From: Acidothermus sp.
Lineage (GTDB): Bacteria > Actinomycetota > Actinomycetes > Acidothermales > Acidothermaceae
NCBI GenBank assembly: GCA_023512015.1
Contig: JAIMAI010000013.1
Location: 1-59,724 of the forward strand
Length of the DNA stretch: 59,724 nucleotides
Direction of reading: 5' to 3'
The translations under genes and the position numbers were made by a program. A model generated the notes under the pieces. That model was given only the letters and a program-made list of their open reading frames with translations, was not told the origin of the DNA and searched no databases. How positions within the stretch are numbered: the stretch's first letter is position 1; each line of letters starts with the position of its first letter. Positions 1 to 10,003 of this stretch are shown one piece after another.

Positions 1-758
1 AGCGTGGTCCCGTCGGGAGCTGCGCGCGTGACATCGCGATCGACGTCGACGGTGAGCCCGCCGACGGCGTCCACCAGCCGGGCGAAAGCGGACGGCGTGA
101 GCGACCACGCGCCGTCCACCGTGATGCCGAGCAGGTCGGCGAGCGCGTCCCGCGGAGCCGCAAGATCACCGATCGACAAGGCCTGCCCGAACGGCATCGA
201 GCCGAACCCCGGCACCTGTGTGATCAATCCGGAGGGGATGAGCACCACCGCGCCAGTGTGCGCGGCCGGGTCGTGAGCCAGTAGCGCGGAATCGGCCGCC
301 GACTGCAGACCCCCACTGAGCTGAAGCAGCAAGGTCGTCTGGGTGCGAGCCGCCTGGCTCATCGCGACCCCGCCGCCCCGGTGGTGCGGTGCAGCGTTGA
401 CCACCGCCCACGACACCAGTCCACCGGCAAGCAGGACGGGCGCCATGACCAAGGCGACCCGGCGCCGCATCCGGCGCGCCCGCTCCCGGCGCAGTCGGCG
501 CCGCTCGGATCGCGAACCAATGATCGTCGGGCGCTGCGAGGTCAGGTCGATGACGGGGGACGTCGGCTCGCTGACCGGCCCCGTGGGCATCGACCCGATC
601 ACCGACGGGGACGTCAGCTCGGTGACCGAACCCGTCGGCGTCGGCGACGCGTCGACGGGGCTCGCGAACGTCCGCACGTCGACGACAAGGGTGGAGCTCC
701 GCCGCTCCGGACGCCGACCACGCCCCGACCGCGCCGGAGCGGCATGCTTGCCGCTCAT
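1..758 (-). CDS. LCP (LytR-CpsA-Psr) family membrane protein, 3' end outside window
   Basis: Envelope protein of the LCP family; known members attach secondary wall polymers to peptidoglycan. The ATG at 758 overlaps the nadD stop by 4 bp (ATGA), so the two are translationally coupled. The first 100 residues are a Ser/Thr/Pro- and then Arg-rich cytoplasmic tail. Residues about 101-122 form one hydrophobic segment ([20 protein letters not shown]), and an extracellular LCP-like region follows, with the characteristic stretch [16 protein letters not shown] near residue 230. The frame is open to base 1, so at least the C-terminal half is missing. The early LCP part is divergent and short compared with typical members. 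An LCP gene next to nadD is common in actinobacteria. The family call rests mainly on the VDAVGG-TVDV motif and the topology. Confidence 0.78.
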   Translation of the reverse strand, partial: MSGKHAAPARSGRGRRPERRSSTLVVDVRTFASPVDASPTPTGSVTELTSPSVIGSMPTGPVSEPTSPVIDLTSQRPTIIGSRSERRRLRRERARRMRRRVALVMAPVLLAGGLVSWAVVNAAPHHRGGGVAMSQAARTQTTLLLQLSGGLQSAADSALLAHDPAAHTGAVVLIPSGLITQVPGFGSMPFGQALSIGDLAAPRDALADLLGITVDGAWSLTPSAFARLVDAVGGLTVDVDRDVTRAAPDGTT

Positions 759-1390
759 CGCCCCGCCCCCGCCGCGCCGCCCGCGCGGTAGAGGCCGCGC
801 TTGCTGATGTACTGCACGATTCCATCCGGCACGAGATACCAGATCGGCCGATTCTGCCGGACTCTTTCGCGGCATTCGGTAGAAGAAATGGCAAGGGCCG
901 GGATCTCCAGCAAACTGACCCGGCCGGGGGGCAGCCCGGTGGGGTCGTCCAGGACGTGACCGGGCCGGGTGACCCCCACGAAGTGGGCCATCGTGAGCAG
1001 CTCGTCCGCGTGATTCCAACTCATGATCTGCGCGAGGGCGTCGGCGCCGGTGATGAAGAACAGCTCCGGGTCCACGACGCCGCGTCGTGCCAACTCGGCT
1101 CGCAGATCCCGCAGCGTGTCGATGGTGTACGTCGGACCGGGCCGGTCGATGTCCACGCGGCTCACGCTGAACCGCGGATTCGACGCCGTCGCGATCACCG
1201 TCATGAGGTAGCGGTCCTCGCGCGGCGAGACCTCACGGTCGGCCTTCTGCCACGGCTGACCGCTCGGCACGAAAATCACTTCGTCCAGGTGGAATTGGCT
1301 GGCAACCTCGCTCGCCGCCACCAAGTGGCCGTGGTGGATCGGGTCGAAGGTGCCGCCCATCACCCCGATCCGGGCGCGCCGATCGGACAC
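755..1390 (-). CDS. nadD: Nicotinate-nucleotide adenylyltransferase
   Basis: Converts nicotinate mononucleotide and ATP to deamido-NAD in NAD synthesis. The 211-residue length is normal. The nucleotidyltransferase signature [12 protein letters not shown] is at residues 12-23 and the C-terminal [10 protein letters not shown] motif matches the family's ISSTxxR. It starts with GTG just downstream of proA and overlaps the LCP gene by 4 bp, so it is part of the obgE-proB-proA-nadD transcription string typical of actinobacteria. Confidence 0.97.
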   Translation of the reverse strand: MSDRRARIGVMGGTFDPIHHGHLVAASEVASQFHLDEVIFVPSGQPWQKADREVSPREDRYLMTVIATASNPRFSVSRVDIDRPGPTYTIDTLRDLRAELARRGVVDPELFFITGADALAQIMSWNHADELLTMAHFVGVTRPGHVLDDPTGLPPGRVSLLEIPALAISSTECRERVRQNRPIWYLVPDGIVQYISKRGLYRAGGAAGAGR

Positions 1391-1396
1391 CGTGGT

Positions 1397-2680
1397 TTAC
1401 CGCACGTGGCCGTCTCCGACCACCACCCACTTGGTGGAGGTCAGCTCCGGCAAAGCCATGGGTCCCCGGGCATGGAGCTTCTGCGTCGAGATACCGATCT
1501 CCGCGCCGAAACCGAACTCGCCGCCGTCCACGAACCGGGTCGAGGCGTTGACGAGGACGGCGGCCGCGTCCACCTCGGCGACGAACCGGCGCGCCGCGGC
1601 CTGCGACCGCGTGATGATCGCCTCGCTGTGTCCGGTGCCGTGGGTGCGAATGTGCGCAATCGCGTCGTCCAGCGAATCCACCACCGCCGCGGCGATGTCG
1701 AGGGAGAGGTATTCGCGATCCCAGTCCTCGTCGGTCGCGGGAACCACCGCCGGGTCGTAGGCCGCGACCCGCGCGTCCCCGTGCACGGTCACCCCCGCCT
1801 CCCGCAGCGCGGCGAGCGCCCGCGGCAGGAAGGTGTCGGCGACCGCGGCGTGCACCAGCATGGTCTCCGCGGCGTTGCACACACTCGGGCGGGACGTCTT
1901 GGCGTTGAGCAGCACGGTCAGCGCCTGATCGAGATCGGCGTCGGCGTCCACGTACACGTGGCAATTCCCGACCCCGGTCTCGATCACCGGGACGGTCGAC
2001 TCCTCGACGACGCTGCGGATCAGCCCCGCTCCGCCGCGGGGGATGAGGACGTCGACCAGCCCCCGCGCCCGCGTCAGGTGCTTGGCCGCGTCGTGCCCGG
2101 TCCCCGGCACGAGCTGGACGGCGTCCACCGGAAGCTCGGTGCCGGCCAGCGCCCCGCGGATCACGTCGACCAGCGCGGCGTTGGAGGAAGCCGCGGACGA
2201 CGAGCCCCGCAGCAGCACGGCGTTCCCCGATTTCAGGCAGAGGGAGGCGGCGTCCACCGTGACGTTCGGCCGACCCTCGTAGATGATCCCGACGACCCCG
2301 AGCGGGACTCGGATTTGCCGCAGTTCCAAGCCGTTCGGCAACACCCCACCGCGGACGATCTCCCCGACCGGGTCGGGCAACCCGGCTACCTTGCGGGCGT
2401 CCCGCGCGATCGCGGCGAGCCGGTCGGCGTCCAACCGGAGCCGGTCGATGAACGCAGCCGTCGCACCACTGCGTTCGACCCGGGCGACGTCGTCGGCGTT
2501 GGCACGGAGGATCTCACCCTCCCGGGCGACGAGCGCATCCGCGATGGCGTACAGCGCGGCGTCCTTCACCCGGCGGGTAGCGGTGGCAAGCGACGTCGCG
2601 GCGTCCTTGGCGCGCCGGGCGGCCGCGAGGACGGCGGCAGCGTCGTCCGCGGACGAGGGGGCGGAAGAGGAGGCGGTCAC
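1397..2680 (-). CDS. proA: Glutamate-5-semialdehyde dehydrogenase (gamma-glutamyl phosphate reductase)
   Basis: Second step of proline synthesis: NADPH-dependent reduction of gamma-glutamyl phosphate. The 427-residue length fits the family. The catalytic cysteine lies in [14 protein letters not shown], and the cofactor region contains [20 protein letters not shown]. The open frame runs much further upstream, but that extension is arginine/proline-rich and unlike ProA, so the GTG at 2680 (protein start [18 protein letters not shown]) is chosen. It follows the small unknown gene and proB on the same strand and precedes nadD. Confidence 0.96.
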   Translation of the reverse strand: MTASSSAPSSADDAAAVLAAARRAKDAATSLATATRRVKDAALYAIADALVAREGEILRANADDVARVERSGATAAFIDRLRLDADRLAAIARDARKVAGLPDPVGEIVRGGVLPNGLELRQIRVPLGVVGIIYEGRPNVTVDAASLCLKSGNAVLLRGSSSAASSNAALVDVIRGALAGTELPVDAVQLVPGTGHDAAKHLTRARGLVDVLIPRGGAGLIRSVVEESTVPVIETGVGNCHVYVDADADLDQALTVLLNAKTSRPSVCNAAETMLVHAAVADTFLPRALAALREAGVTVHGDARVAAYDPAVVPATDEDWDREYLSLDIAAAVVDSLDDAIAHIRTHGTGHSEAIITRSQAAARRFVAEVDAAAVLVNASTRFVDGGEFGFGAEIGISTQKLHARGPMALPELTSTKWVVVGDGHVR

Positions 2681-2760
2681 GGCGTCAGGATACGGCCGAG
2701 GAGCCCAAGGCGGCCGCGGCGGCGACGAACCGGCCCGCGGGCCACGTCGGCGGCGGGGCG

Positions 2761-3141
2761 TCAGCGTGCGGAAGGGAACGGGCGCCACGTGCCGGCGGGG
2801 ATGAGCAGCGGCATGCGGTGTTCCCGGCGGCGGTGGAGGTAGACCGCGCGCTCGACCACCTCGACGCCGAGCACCCGCCACGGCGGCAAGTCGGCGCTCC
2901 TGCGGTGATCGGTCCAGAGGCGAAGCGCGAGCGCGGCGGCGTCCGCGCAGTCTCCCGCCTCCTCCCAGTAGTGCACCTCGGCGCGGTCGGGCCCGTAACG
3001 GCCGGAGAGGCAGAACGGACGCTCGGCCGACAACCGGTCCAGGGCGGACCGGACCAACGACAGGTCAACGGGATCACCGCCGACGGTGAGGATCACATGC
3101 CACAGTCGGCCCGCGGCAGGGTCGGTTACCGCCAACTCCAC
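2761..3141 (-). CDS. Conserved-looking hypothetical protein between proB and proA
   Basis: A 126-residue protein with no family recognised. It starts with GTG behind a good purine-rich ribosome binding site (GAGGGGG). It has mixed hydrophobic and charged composition, with balanced content such as [24 protein letters not shown] and a [19 protein letters not shown] segment. This looks like a small folded alpha/beta domain, not random high-GC read-through. No signal peptide or membrane segment is seen. Its place inside the proB-proA string suggests co-transcription, but no function can be assigned. Confidence 0.7.
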   Translation of the reverse strand: MELAVTDPAAGRLWHVILTVGGDPVDLSLVRSALDRLSAERPFCLSGRYGPDRAEVHYWEEAGDCADAAALALRLWTDHRRSADLPPWRVLGVEVVERAVYLHRRREHRMPLLIPAGTWRPFPSAR

Positions 3142-3276
3142 CCCCTCGACCAGGCGGATCCCCGACGACCGCCGTGCTACTCGCCGTCACCCCGAAGCGG
3201 GGTTCGATCCACATCGTGCCGGCCCCCGCAGGACGACGCAGCGGAATTCTCGAAATTCCCCGAAACCGCAGGCCGG

Positions 3277-3343
3277 GGGGCGGCCCGGGCGCTCGCAGAC
3301 GCCGCCGGGCGGGGCGGCCCGGGCGCTCGTAGGCGCCGCCGGG
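3277..3343. repeat. 34-bp tandem duplication in the proB 3' intergenic region
   Basis: Two adjacent copies of a GC-only 33-bp block (3277-3309 and 3311-3343), each starting ggggcggcccgggcgctcg and separated by one base, differ at two positions. They lie in the 220-bp gap between the proB stop and the next start. No gene is seen in that gap. Confidence 0.85.
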
Positions 3344-3361
3344 TGCTCGGCCGATCACCCT

Positions 3362-4522
3362 CTAGCGGCCGCGCCGCACGAGCACCACGAGATCGTCGCG
3401 GTGGACCACTTCGCGTTCGTACTCCGGTCCGAGCTCGGCGGCAAGCTCGCGGGTGGAACGGCCCATCAGGGCGGGCAGATCGGACGCGTCGTAGTTGACG
3501 AGACCGCGGGCCACCCGCCGTCCTCGTTCGTCGACGAGATCGACCGGGTCACCGGCGGTGAAATCCCCCTCCACCCCGATCACCCCTGCCGGAAGGAGCG
3601 AGAGCCGACGGTCGACAACGGCCGCCACCGCTCCGGCGTCCAGCGTGAGCCGCCCGCGGCCGGTGGTCGCGTGCGCGAGCCAGAGCAGCCGCGAGGCTAT
3701 GCGGCGTCCGGTGGGGGCGAAGAAGGTGCCGACGTCCTTGCCGGCGAGGACCTCGTGCACCGCGCTCGCCGCAGCCAGCACCACCGGGATTCCGGCGGAC
3801 GTCGCCAACCGGGCCGCCTCGATCTTCGTGATCATCCCTCCGGTACCCACGGTCGTCCCCACCCCGCCGAGATCGACCGACGCAAGGTCGTCTTCCCCCG
3901 CCACGTAGTCGATGCGGCGGGCACCCGGGCGGCTCGGCGGAGCGGTGTACAGGGCGTCGACGTCGGAGAGGAGCACCAGCAGATCGGCGCGAACCAGGTG
4001 GGCGACGAGCGCGGCGAGCCGGTCGTTGTCGCCGAAGCGAATCTCGTCGGTGACGACGGTGTCGTTCTCGTTGACGATCGGGACGACGCCGAGGTCGAAG
4101 AGCCGGTGGATGGTCCGTTCGGCGTTGCGGTAGTGGGTGCGGCGGATCATGTCGTCGGAGGTGAGGAGCAGCTGCCCCACCTCAAGACCGTGGACGGCGA
4201 AAGCCCGCGCGTACGCCTGGACCAGCAGGCTCTGCCCCACGCTCGCCGCCGCCTGCTGGGTGGCCAGGTCGCGGGGGCGGCTCGTCAGCCCGAGCGGCGC
4301 CAGACCGGCCGCGATCGCCCCCGAGGAGACGATCAGGCACCGGGCGCCGGAGCGCATCCGGTCGGCGACCGCGTCGGCCAGCGCCTGAATGTTGGGCTCG
4401 CGCAGCCCGGCGCCCCGCGCGGTCACCGACGAAGACCCGATCTTGACGACGATGGTGCGGGCGTCACCGATCAGCTTGCGCAGGTCCGAGCCGTGGCCCC
4501 CGCGGGCGTCCGCCTCGCTCAC
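3362..4522 (-). CDS. proB: Glutamate 5-kinase with PUA domain
   Basis: First step of proline synthesis: ATP-dependent phosphorylation of glutamate, normally feedback-inhibited by proline. The 386 residues comprise an amino-acid kinase domain ([12 protein letters not shown] near residue 24, VSSGAIAAG near 65, VNENDTV near 150) and a C-terminal PUA domain (from about residue 285, [16 protein letters not shown] through [13 protein letters not shown]). The start overlaps the obgE stop by 4 bp, so translation is coupled to obgE. Confidence 0.97.
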   Translation of the reverse strand: MSEADARGGHGSDLRKLIGDARTIVVKIGSSSVTARGAGLREPNIQALADAVADRMRSGARCLIVSSGAIAAGLAPLGLTSRPRDLATQQAAASVGQSLLVQAYARAFAVHGLEVGQLLLTSDDMIRRTHYRNAERTIHRLFDLGVVPIVNENDTVVTDEIRFGDNDRLAALVAHLVRADLLVLLSDVDALYTAPPSRPGARRIDYVAGEDDLASVDLGGVGTTVGTGGMITKIEAARLATSAGIPVVLAAASAVHEVLAGKDVGTFFAPTGRRIASRLLWLAHATTGRGRLTLDAGAVAAVVDRRLSLLPAGVIGVEGDFTAGDPVDLVDERGRRVARGLVNYDASDLPALMGRSTRELAAELGPEYEREVVHRDDLVVLVRRGR

Positions 4523-6030
4523 CGGGCACGCTCCGGGTCGGGGTCGTCGTTCCCGTACCCCTCGAAGTCGATCTCCACACCCGCCGTATCGCCGTCGTCG
4601 ACCGGCTCGAAGCCCTCGCCGTCCGAGGGACGGGATCGACGCGACCGCCCCCGCAGCCGCGGGTCGGCGCCCCGCGGACCGAGCGGGTGGCCCACCCCGG
4701 CCGGGACCGCCGGCTCGTAGTCGAAACTCACATCCCCTATGATCACCTCGTCGCCGGGGCGGGCGCCGAGCCGGGCCAGCTCCTCCTCCACCCCGAGCCG
4801 AGCGAGCCGGTCGGCGAGGTATCCGACGGCTTCCTCGTTGCCGAAATCCGTTTGGGCCACCCAGCGGCGGGGTTTTTCCCCCTCGACGACGAACGCCTCG
4901 CCCCTACGGGTCACGGTGAACGGCGTCTCCCCGATCGGCTCCGGGCGAAGCACGATCCGCGGCGCCTGCGTCGGCGGTCGCGACGCGCGGGCCTGCCGGA
5001 CGAGGTCGGCCATCGCGTACGCCAATTCCCGCAGCCCTTCGTGGGTGACAGCGGAGACCAGGAAAACCGGCACCCCCTCGGCGCGGATCCGCGGCGCCGC
5101 CTCGAGTGCCCGTTCGCGGGCCTGCGGCACATCGATTTTGTTGAGGACGACGAGTTGTGGCCGCTCGTGCAACGGGATTCCGTCGATGTCGGACGCGCCG
5201 TAGGCCTCGAGTTCGGCGCGAATGGCCGCGAGATCGGCCAACGGCTCGCGGTCCGGTTCACTCGCCGCGCAGTCGACGACGTGGGCGACGGCCGCGCACC
5301 GCTCGATGTGGCGGAGGAATTCGAAACCCAGACCCTTGCCGGCGCTCGCGCCGCGGACGAGTCCCGGGACGTCGGCGATGGTGAAACGCACGTCCCCGGC
5401 TTCCACGACCCCGAGATTCGGGACCAGGGTGGTGAACGGATAATCCGCGATTTTCGGTCGAGCCGCGGAAAGAGCGGCGATGAGCGAAGATTTCCCCGCA
5501 TTCGGGAATCCGACGAGCGCGATGTCGGCGACCGTCTTCACTTCGAGGACGAGATGTTTTTCTTCCCCCGGCTCGCCGCGGAGCGCAAATCCGGGTGCTT
5601 TTCGCCGCTTCGATGCGAGGGCGGCGTTACCGAGACCGCCGCGCCCTCCCCGGGCGACGACGACCTTGGTTCCCGCGCCGACGAGATCGGCGACGACCGT
5701 GCCGTCGAGTTCCTTGACCACGGTGCCGTCGGGAACCGGAAGGATGAGATCCGACCCGTCGGCGCCGTGTCGCAAATTCCCCTGCCCCGCCGTCCCCGAC
5801 TCGGCGCGACGGTGCGGATTGCGGCGGTAGTCCAGCAGCGACGTCATCCCCGGGTCGACGACGAGCACGACGTCTCCGCCCCGTCCTCCGTTGCCGCCGT
5901 CCGGACCTCCCAGTGGCTTGAATTTCTCGCGGCGGATCGAAGCGCAGCCGTGGCCGCCGTCCCCGGCCCGCAGGTGGACGATGACCCGATCGACGAACGT
6001 GATGACTCGCTCCCTTCTCGCCGACGGCAC
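4519..6030 (-). CDS. obgE: GTPase Obg (ribosome assembly / stress GTPase)
   Basis: GTPase that works in 50S subunit maturation. Domains in order: glycine-rich Obg fold ([14 protein letters not shown]), G domain with P-loop [10 protein letters not shown], switch [10 protein letters not shown] and NKID, then the OCT domain ([15 protein letters not shown] onward). The acidic, variable tail ends the protein. The only canonical start with this N-terminus is a GTG at 6030, which lacks a ribosome binding site. The family normally begins at the VITFVDRV position, where the codons are GTC and ATC. An excellent AGAAGGGAG lies 6 nt before that ATC (6003-6001), so the true start may be a rare ATC. It follows rplU-rpmA, as usual. 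Confidence 0.96.
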   Translation of the reverse strand: MPSARRERVITFVDRVIVHLRAGDGGHGCASIRREKFKPLGGPDGGNGGRGGDVVLVVDPGMTSLLDYRRNPHRRAESGTAGQGNLRHGADGSDLILPVPDGTVVKELDGTVVADLVGAGTKVVVARGGRGGLGNAALASKRRKAPGFALRGEPGEEKHLVLEVKTVADIALVGFPNAGKSSLIAALSAARPKIADYPFTTLVPNLGVVEAGDVRFTIADVPGLVRGASAGKGLGFEFLRHIERCAAVAHVVDCAASEPDREPLADLAAIRAELEAYGASDIDGIPLHERPQLVVLNKIDVPQARERALEAAPRIRAEGVPVFLVSAVTHEGLRELAYAMADLVRQARASRPPTQAPRIVLRPEPIGETPFTVTRRGEAFVVEGEKPRRWVAQTDFGNEEAVGYLADRLARLGVEEELARLGARPGDEVIIGDVSFDYEPAVPAGVGHPLGPRGADPRLRGRSRRSRPSDGEGFEPVDDGDTAGVEIDFEGYGNDDPDPERAR

Positions 6031-6062
6031 GAGCGCCGCGGGAGCCGCGAGCCGAAAAAAAG

Positions 6063-6344
6063 TCAGCGTTCGCCCGCGGCCACGGGCTCGGTTTCGGTCG
6101 GCAGCACCTGCACCACTCGGCGTCCGCGGAGCACGCCGAAATTCACCACCCCGGACCGGAGCGCGAAAAGAGTGTCGTCGCCGCCGCGACCCACCCCCCA
6201 GCCGGGGTGGAAGTGCGTCCCCCGCTGACGCACCAGGATTTCGCCGGCGTTGACGAATTGGCCGCCGAAACGCTTGACCCCGAGCCGCTTGGACGTCGAA
6301 TCCCGTCCGTTCCGGCTCGACGAGGCACCCTTCTTATGAGCCAT
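6063..6344 (-). CDS. rpmA: 50S ribosomal protein L27
   Basis: Large-subunit protein near the peptidyl-transferase centre. The 93 residues begin [16 protein letters not shown], the conserved actinobacterial L27 start. [22 protein letters not shown] and a slightly long, acidic C-terminal tail follow. It lies between rplU and obgE in the usual operon. Confidence 0.98.
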   Translation of the reverse strand: MAHKKGASSSRNGRDSTSKRLGVKRFGGQFVNAGEILVRQRGTHFHPGWGVGRGGDDTLFALRSGVVNFGVLRGRRVVQVLPTETEPVAAGER

Positions 6345-6430
6345 GGCTTTCTTCTCCGCGTTCTCTTCTCGGCTGGCTTCGCGACCTCAACGGCGGTCTT
6401 TCGGCATCCCCGCCCGATGACGAGGCTGCC

Positions 6431-6766
6431 TCAGGCCTTGTCGCCCCGCGGGGCGATCTGAGTGATCTTCACGAGGGCGAGCCGCTGGCGGTGACCCTGA
6501 CGCTTGCGGTAACCAGTCTTGGCCTTGTACTTGAGGATCCGAATCTTCGGCCCCTTGGTGTGACCGATGACCTCGCCGACGACGGCTGCCTCGCTCAGGG
6601 CCTGCGGCTCGGCGATCACTTGGTCGCCGTCCACCATGAGAAGGGCCGGGAACTCGACCGTCGCCCCCACGGTGGCGGTCGGGCCCTTGGCCGCCGCGTT
6701 CACCTCGACGACGTCGCCGACCGTGACCTTGTGCTGTCGGCCACCGCCACGCACGATCGCGTACAC
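6431..6766 (-). CDS. rplU: 50S ribosomal protein L21
   Basis: Large-subunit assembly protein of 111 residues. It carries the family start [14 protein letters not shown] and the L21 signature [23 protein letters not shown]. The GTG at 6766 is chosen because it matches the family N-terminus and has GCGGGAGT at good spacing; the frame stays open for 8 more codons upstream. It is first in the rplU-rpmA-obgE string, 82 bp behind the RNase E/G gene. Confidence 0.97.
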   Translation of the reverse strand: MYAIVRGGGRQHKVTVGDVVEVNAAAKGPTATVGATVEFPALLMVDGDQVIAEPQALSEAAVVGEVIGHTKGPKIRILKYKAKTGYRKRQGHRQRLALVKITQIAPRGDKA

Positions 6767-6796
6767 GCAGACTCCCGCTCGTTCGATCATGAGGTT

Positions 6797-6819
6797 CCGT
6801 CGGATACGCCGACCGACGG
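6797..6819 (-). promoter_or_regulatory. Hairpin in the rplU leader
   Basis: On the minus strand CCGTCGG and CCGACGG form a 7-bp perfect stem with a 9-nt loop, 30 nt before the rplU start. It could end RNase E/G transcription or act as an L21-operon leader structure. No U-run follows. Function is inferred only from position. Confidence 0.3.
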
Positions 6820-6830
6820 TCCGGGGCGCC

Positions 6831-6836
6831 AGAGTA
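6831..6836 (-). promoter_or_regulatory. Possible -10 box for rplU-rpmA-obgE
   Basis: TACTCT (TANNNT type) lies just after the RNase E/G stop codon and would give a leader of about 57 nt for rplU. No convincing -35 box is visible, so this is tentative. Confidence 0.3.
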
Positions 6837-6848
6837 CCACGGCGGCTC

Positions 6849-9062
6849 TCACGACTCGACGCCGCGATCGGCCGAGGAAGCTTCCGCGGCGCTGTGCCCT
6901 TCGCCCGACGGCTTGCCCTCGCCCCCAGCCGCGTGCCCTTCGCCGGACGGCGGATGCCCCTCGCCCGCCGACGCCGACCCGTCGCCGGACGGCGGATGCC
7001 CCTCGCTCGACGAGGTCGCGGCGGCGGTCTTGGCGCGCCCCCTTCCGCTGCGCCCGGCGGGACGCCGGTTCGCCGTCACCGGGTCCGTGTGGATGATCAC
7101 ACCACGCCCGCCGCAGTGTTCGCACGGCTCGGAGAATGCCTCCAACAGCCCGCTGCCGACGCGCTTGCGGGTCATCTGCACCAGCCCGAGTGAGGTCACC
7201 TCGGCCACCTGATGTTTGGTGCGATCCCGGCCGAGACATTCCACCAGGCGGCGGAGCACCAATTCACGATTGGCTTCGAGCAGCATGTCGATGAAATCGA
7301 TGACGATGATGCCACCGATGTCACGCAGCCGCAGTTGGCGGACTATTTCCTCGGCCGCTTCGATATTCGTCCGCGTGACGGTCTCTTCCAGATTGCCGCC
7401 CTTGCCGACGAACCGCCCGGTGTTCACGTCGATGACGACCATCGCCTCGGTGCGATCGATGATGAGGTATCCGCCGCTGGGCAACCACACCCTGCGGTCC
7501 AAGGCTTTGGCCAGTTGCTCGTCGATCCGGTAATGAGCGAAGACGTCTTCTTCCGACGTCCAGTGCGAAATCCGCGGAAGCAGGTCGGGGGCGACGTGCG
7601 CGACGTACGCCTCCACCATGTCCCACTCGGTGTCGCCTTGGACGACGAGTTGCGAGAAATCTTCGTTGAAGATGTCGCGCACCACCCGAATCGTCAAATC
7701 CGGTTCGGCATACAGCAAGGCCGGCGGAGTGGCGGATTCCGCCTTTTTCTGGATGTCCTCCCACTGTGCCATCAAACGGGCGATGTCCCGAGCCAATTCT
7801 TCTTCAGTCGCACCTTCCGCCGCGGTGCGCACGATGACGCCTGAGCCCTCGGGCATTATTTTGCGGAGAATCGCCTTCAGCCGGTTGCGCTCGGTGTCCG
7901 GCAATTTCCGGCTGATGCCCATCATCGAGCCCTCAGGCACGAAGACAAGGAAACGTCCCGGCAAACTGATCTGACTGGTCAGCCGCGCCCCCTTGTGCCC
8001 GATCGGGTCCTTGGTGACCTGGACGACGACCGGTTGGCCGGGTTTGAGCGCGGCCTCGATCCGCGGGGGCTGGCCTTCCAACCCGGTCAGGTCGAAATTC
8101 ACTTCGCCTGCATACAAGACCGCGTTCCGCTGCTTCCCGATGTCCACGAAGGCCGCTTCCATTCCCGGGAGCACGTTCTGCACGCGGCCTAGGTAGACGT
8201 TGCCCACGATGCGGTTCGCCGAGGTGGTGCTCACGTAGTGCTCGACGAGGATTCCGTCCTCCAGCACGCCGATCTGCGTGAGGTCTCCTCGCTGGCGGAC
8301 GACCATCACTCGCTCGACGGATTCCCGGCGGGCCAGGAACTCGGCCTCGGTGAGGATCATGCCGCGGCGGTTACGCCGCAGCATCTCCCGACCTTCGCGC
8401 CGACGTTGCCGCTTGGCCTCCAACCGGGTCGATCCGGTGATCAATGCCATCGCGGCTTCGACGTCGTCACTGCGCTCGCCGTCGCCTTGTTCGGCGGGTT
8501 CGGTGACGAGGTCCTCCGAGCCGAGGAGCCGCTCGTCCTCACCTCCCCCCGACGACCGGCGGCGACGGCGGCGACGTCGGCGGGTACCGGCCGTGACGCC
8601 GTCCGACTCCTCCTCGGATTGATCCCGATCGTCCGCCTCGTCGGCTACCGGAGGGGGGAGGGGGGCCGCCGGCTGCGAGCCCTCAGCCGCCGCGGGACGG
8701 GATTCGGTCTCGGAGCCGCTCGGCGGACGCTCGTCGGCTCCGTCGCGGCGACGCCGACGCCGACTCTGAGCCGGGGATGCGTCCTCCTCAGCGGAACGGG
8801 AGGCCACCGGCGGAGGAGGAGGCTGGAAAATCACCATCGGGGGCGGGCTCATCGGCCGCCCCGTCACCACCGGAGCGGTTACCTCCGCGGACGCCGGAGA
8901 CGCGACCGTCGGCTGTCGAGCCTGCTCGCTACCTGCGGACTCCTGCTGAGGAGGGGCGCCTGGGCTGACGAAGACGGCGGACGTCGCCGCCGAGCGGACG
9001 GATCGGGAACGCCGTGGAGCATCGGGAAATTCGACGCCCTCGGTCGATTCGTTGTCGGGCAT
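6849..9062 (-). CDS. rne: Ribonuclease E/G family endoribonuclease
   Basis: Endoribonuclease for mRNA decay and rRNA/tRNA processing. It has an acidic/basic low-complexity N-terminal arm (roughly residues 1-240, including runs of RRRRRR), an S1 domain ([20 protein letters not shown]), then the catalytic DNase I-like core with two metal-binding aspartates in [15 protein letters not shown] and [10 protein letters not shown]. The zinc-link motif CEHCGGRG is near the C-terminus. The tail has repeats of the GEGHPPSG type encoded by 25-bp direct DNA repeats. The ATG at 9062 is taken as start; an in-frame GTG at 9095 is possible and neither has a strong ribosome binding site. Neighbours are the radical-SAM pair upstream and rplU downstream. 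Confidence 0.95.
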   Translation of the reverse strand: MPDNESTEGVEFPDAPRRSRSVRSAATSAVFVSPGAPPQQESAGSEQARQPTVASPASAEVTAPVVTGRPMSPPPMVIFQPPPPPVASRSAEEDASPAQSRRRRRRDGADERPPSGSETESRPAAAEGSQPAAPLPPPVADEADDRDQSEEESDGVTAGTRRRRRRRRRSSGGGEDERLLGSEDLVTEPAEQGDGERSDDVEAAMALITGSTRLEAKRQRRREGREMLRRNRRGMILTEAEFLARRESVERVMVVRQRGDLTQIGVLEDGILVEHYVSTTSANRIVGNVYLGRVQNVLPGMEAAFVDIGKQRNAVLYAGEVNFDLTGLEGQPPRIEAALKPGQPVVVQVTKDPIGHKGARLTSQISLPGRFLVFVPEGSMMGISRKLPDTERNRLKAILRKIMPEGSGVIVRTAAEGATEEELARDIARLMAQWEDIQKKAESATPPALLYAEPDLTIRVVRDIFNEDFSQLVVQGDTEWDMVEAYVAHVAPDLLPRISHWTSEEDVFAHYRIDEQLAKALDRRVWLPSGGYLIIDRTEAMVVIDVNTGRFVGKGGNLEETVTRTNIEAAEEIVRQLRLRDIGGIIVIDFIDMLLEANRELVLRRLVECLGRDRTKHQVAEVTSLGLVQMTRKRVGSGLLEAFSEPCEHCGGRGVIIHTDPVTANRRPAGRSGRGRAKTAAATSSSEGHPPSGDGSASAGEGHPPSGEGHAAGGEGKPSGEGHSAAEASSADRGVES
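6940..7006. repeat. In-frame direct repeats in the RNase E/G tail
   Basis: A 25-bp block beginning tcgccggacggcggatgccc occurs perfectly at 6940-6964 and 6982-7006, a 42-bp (14-codon) period. It encodes a repeated EGHPPSG motif in the protein's disordered C-terminal tail. Confidence 0.9.
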
Positions 9063-9196
9063 GGATGTCGGATCTTTCGTCGGGCTTCCGGGCACCGCAG
9101 TGCAGCGCCGCGCGGAAGCGGAAGGTCAGTTCGCTCGAGATGTCGCGCGATTCAGTTGAAGGCAGATCGCGGACGGCGACGCAGCCAGCCGATACA

Positions 9197-10003
9197 TCAC
9201 ACCGAGGAAGGTGAGGAACCCTCCACCGTGGTGAGGCGCCAACGATCATCGGCACTGTGCTCCCTCTCGGGGTGCTCCCTGTCGGGCGCAAGCGGATCAG
9301 CTAGCCGACCGGTCTCCTCGAGGTGACCCTGCGCCATCCGAGTCGCCAGTGGGGGCATCGGGGGCGCGAAGCCTGCAACCTGCCGGAGCCCGGCCATCAC
9401 GTCGTCAGGTCGAACGGTCGGAGTGACGTGCCGAACGACCAGGTCGAGTATTACACAGTCGTTATGAATTCGGCGGTCCGGCGTGACCGTGAGCTGTTGC
9501 ACCGGCGGCCGGACGTCGATCTGCCGCCGCCCGTCTTTCATGAGCCGCTCCACCGGGATCGCCTCGGCGGCGAGGAACGCGGAGACCGCCGACCGGACCT
9601 CCGCTTCGTCCACCCCGCCCAGGTGGAGTTGCCACCACGACGCGTCGATCCTGCTCGCGAGATCGCCTCCCCGCGCCTCCACGACGTCCAGGACGGCGAA
9701 CCCCTCTGGCAGCGCCGCGTCGAGCGCTCGTGCCGCCATCCGCGGATCGATCCGCGCGGCGAGCCCGAGCTCGAGATACTCCGCTTCGCTCGCGGCCCCG
9801 GTCGGTGCGGCGCCGACGTAGGAGATCCGGGGATGGGGGGTGAAGCCGCCGCTGTAGGCGACGGGCAGTCCGGCTCGTCGCAGCGCGCGTTCGAGGACGC
9901 GTTGGAAATCTCGGTGACTGGTGAAGCGCATGCGGCCGCGCTTGGCGTACCGCACCCGCAGCCGCTGGACGACGGGTGTGGCCTCCCCCGGTCCGGTGCT
10001 CAT
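9197..10003 (-). CDS. TIGR03936-type (DUF2344) partner protein of a radical SAM enzyme
   Basis: A 268-residue protein of the DUF2344 family, whose biochemical role is unknown. Recognised by VQRLRVRYAKRGRMRFTSH near residue 13 followed by FQRVLERALRRAGLPVAYSGGFTPHPRISY. Its start overlaps the stop of the radical SAM gene by 4 bp (ATGA). In many other bacteria the two domains are one fused protein, which supports a physical partnership. RNase E/G follows directly downstream. Confidence 0.9.
   Translation of the reverse strand: MSTGPGEATPVVQRLRVRYAKRGRMRFTSHRDFQRVLERALRRAGLPVAYSGGFTPHPRISYVGAAPTGAASEAEYLELGLAARIDPRMAARALDAALPEGFAVLDVVEARGGDLASRIDASWWQLHLGGVDEAEVRSAVSAFLAAEAIPVERLMKDGRRQIDVRPPVQQLTVTPDRRIHNDCVILDLVVRHVTPTVRPDDVMAGLRQVAGFAPPMPPLATRMAQGHLEETGRLADPLAPDREHPEREHSADDRWRLTTVEGSSPSSV

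Noticed and set aside
956..2842. Long plus-strand open frame opposite nadD and proA
   Set aside because: Antisense high-GC shadow; charged, repetitive composition without domains, while the opposite strand holds recognised enzymes.
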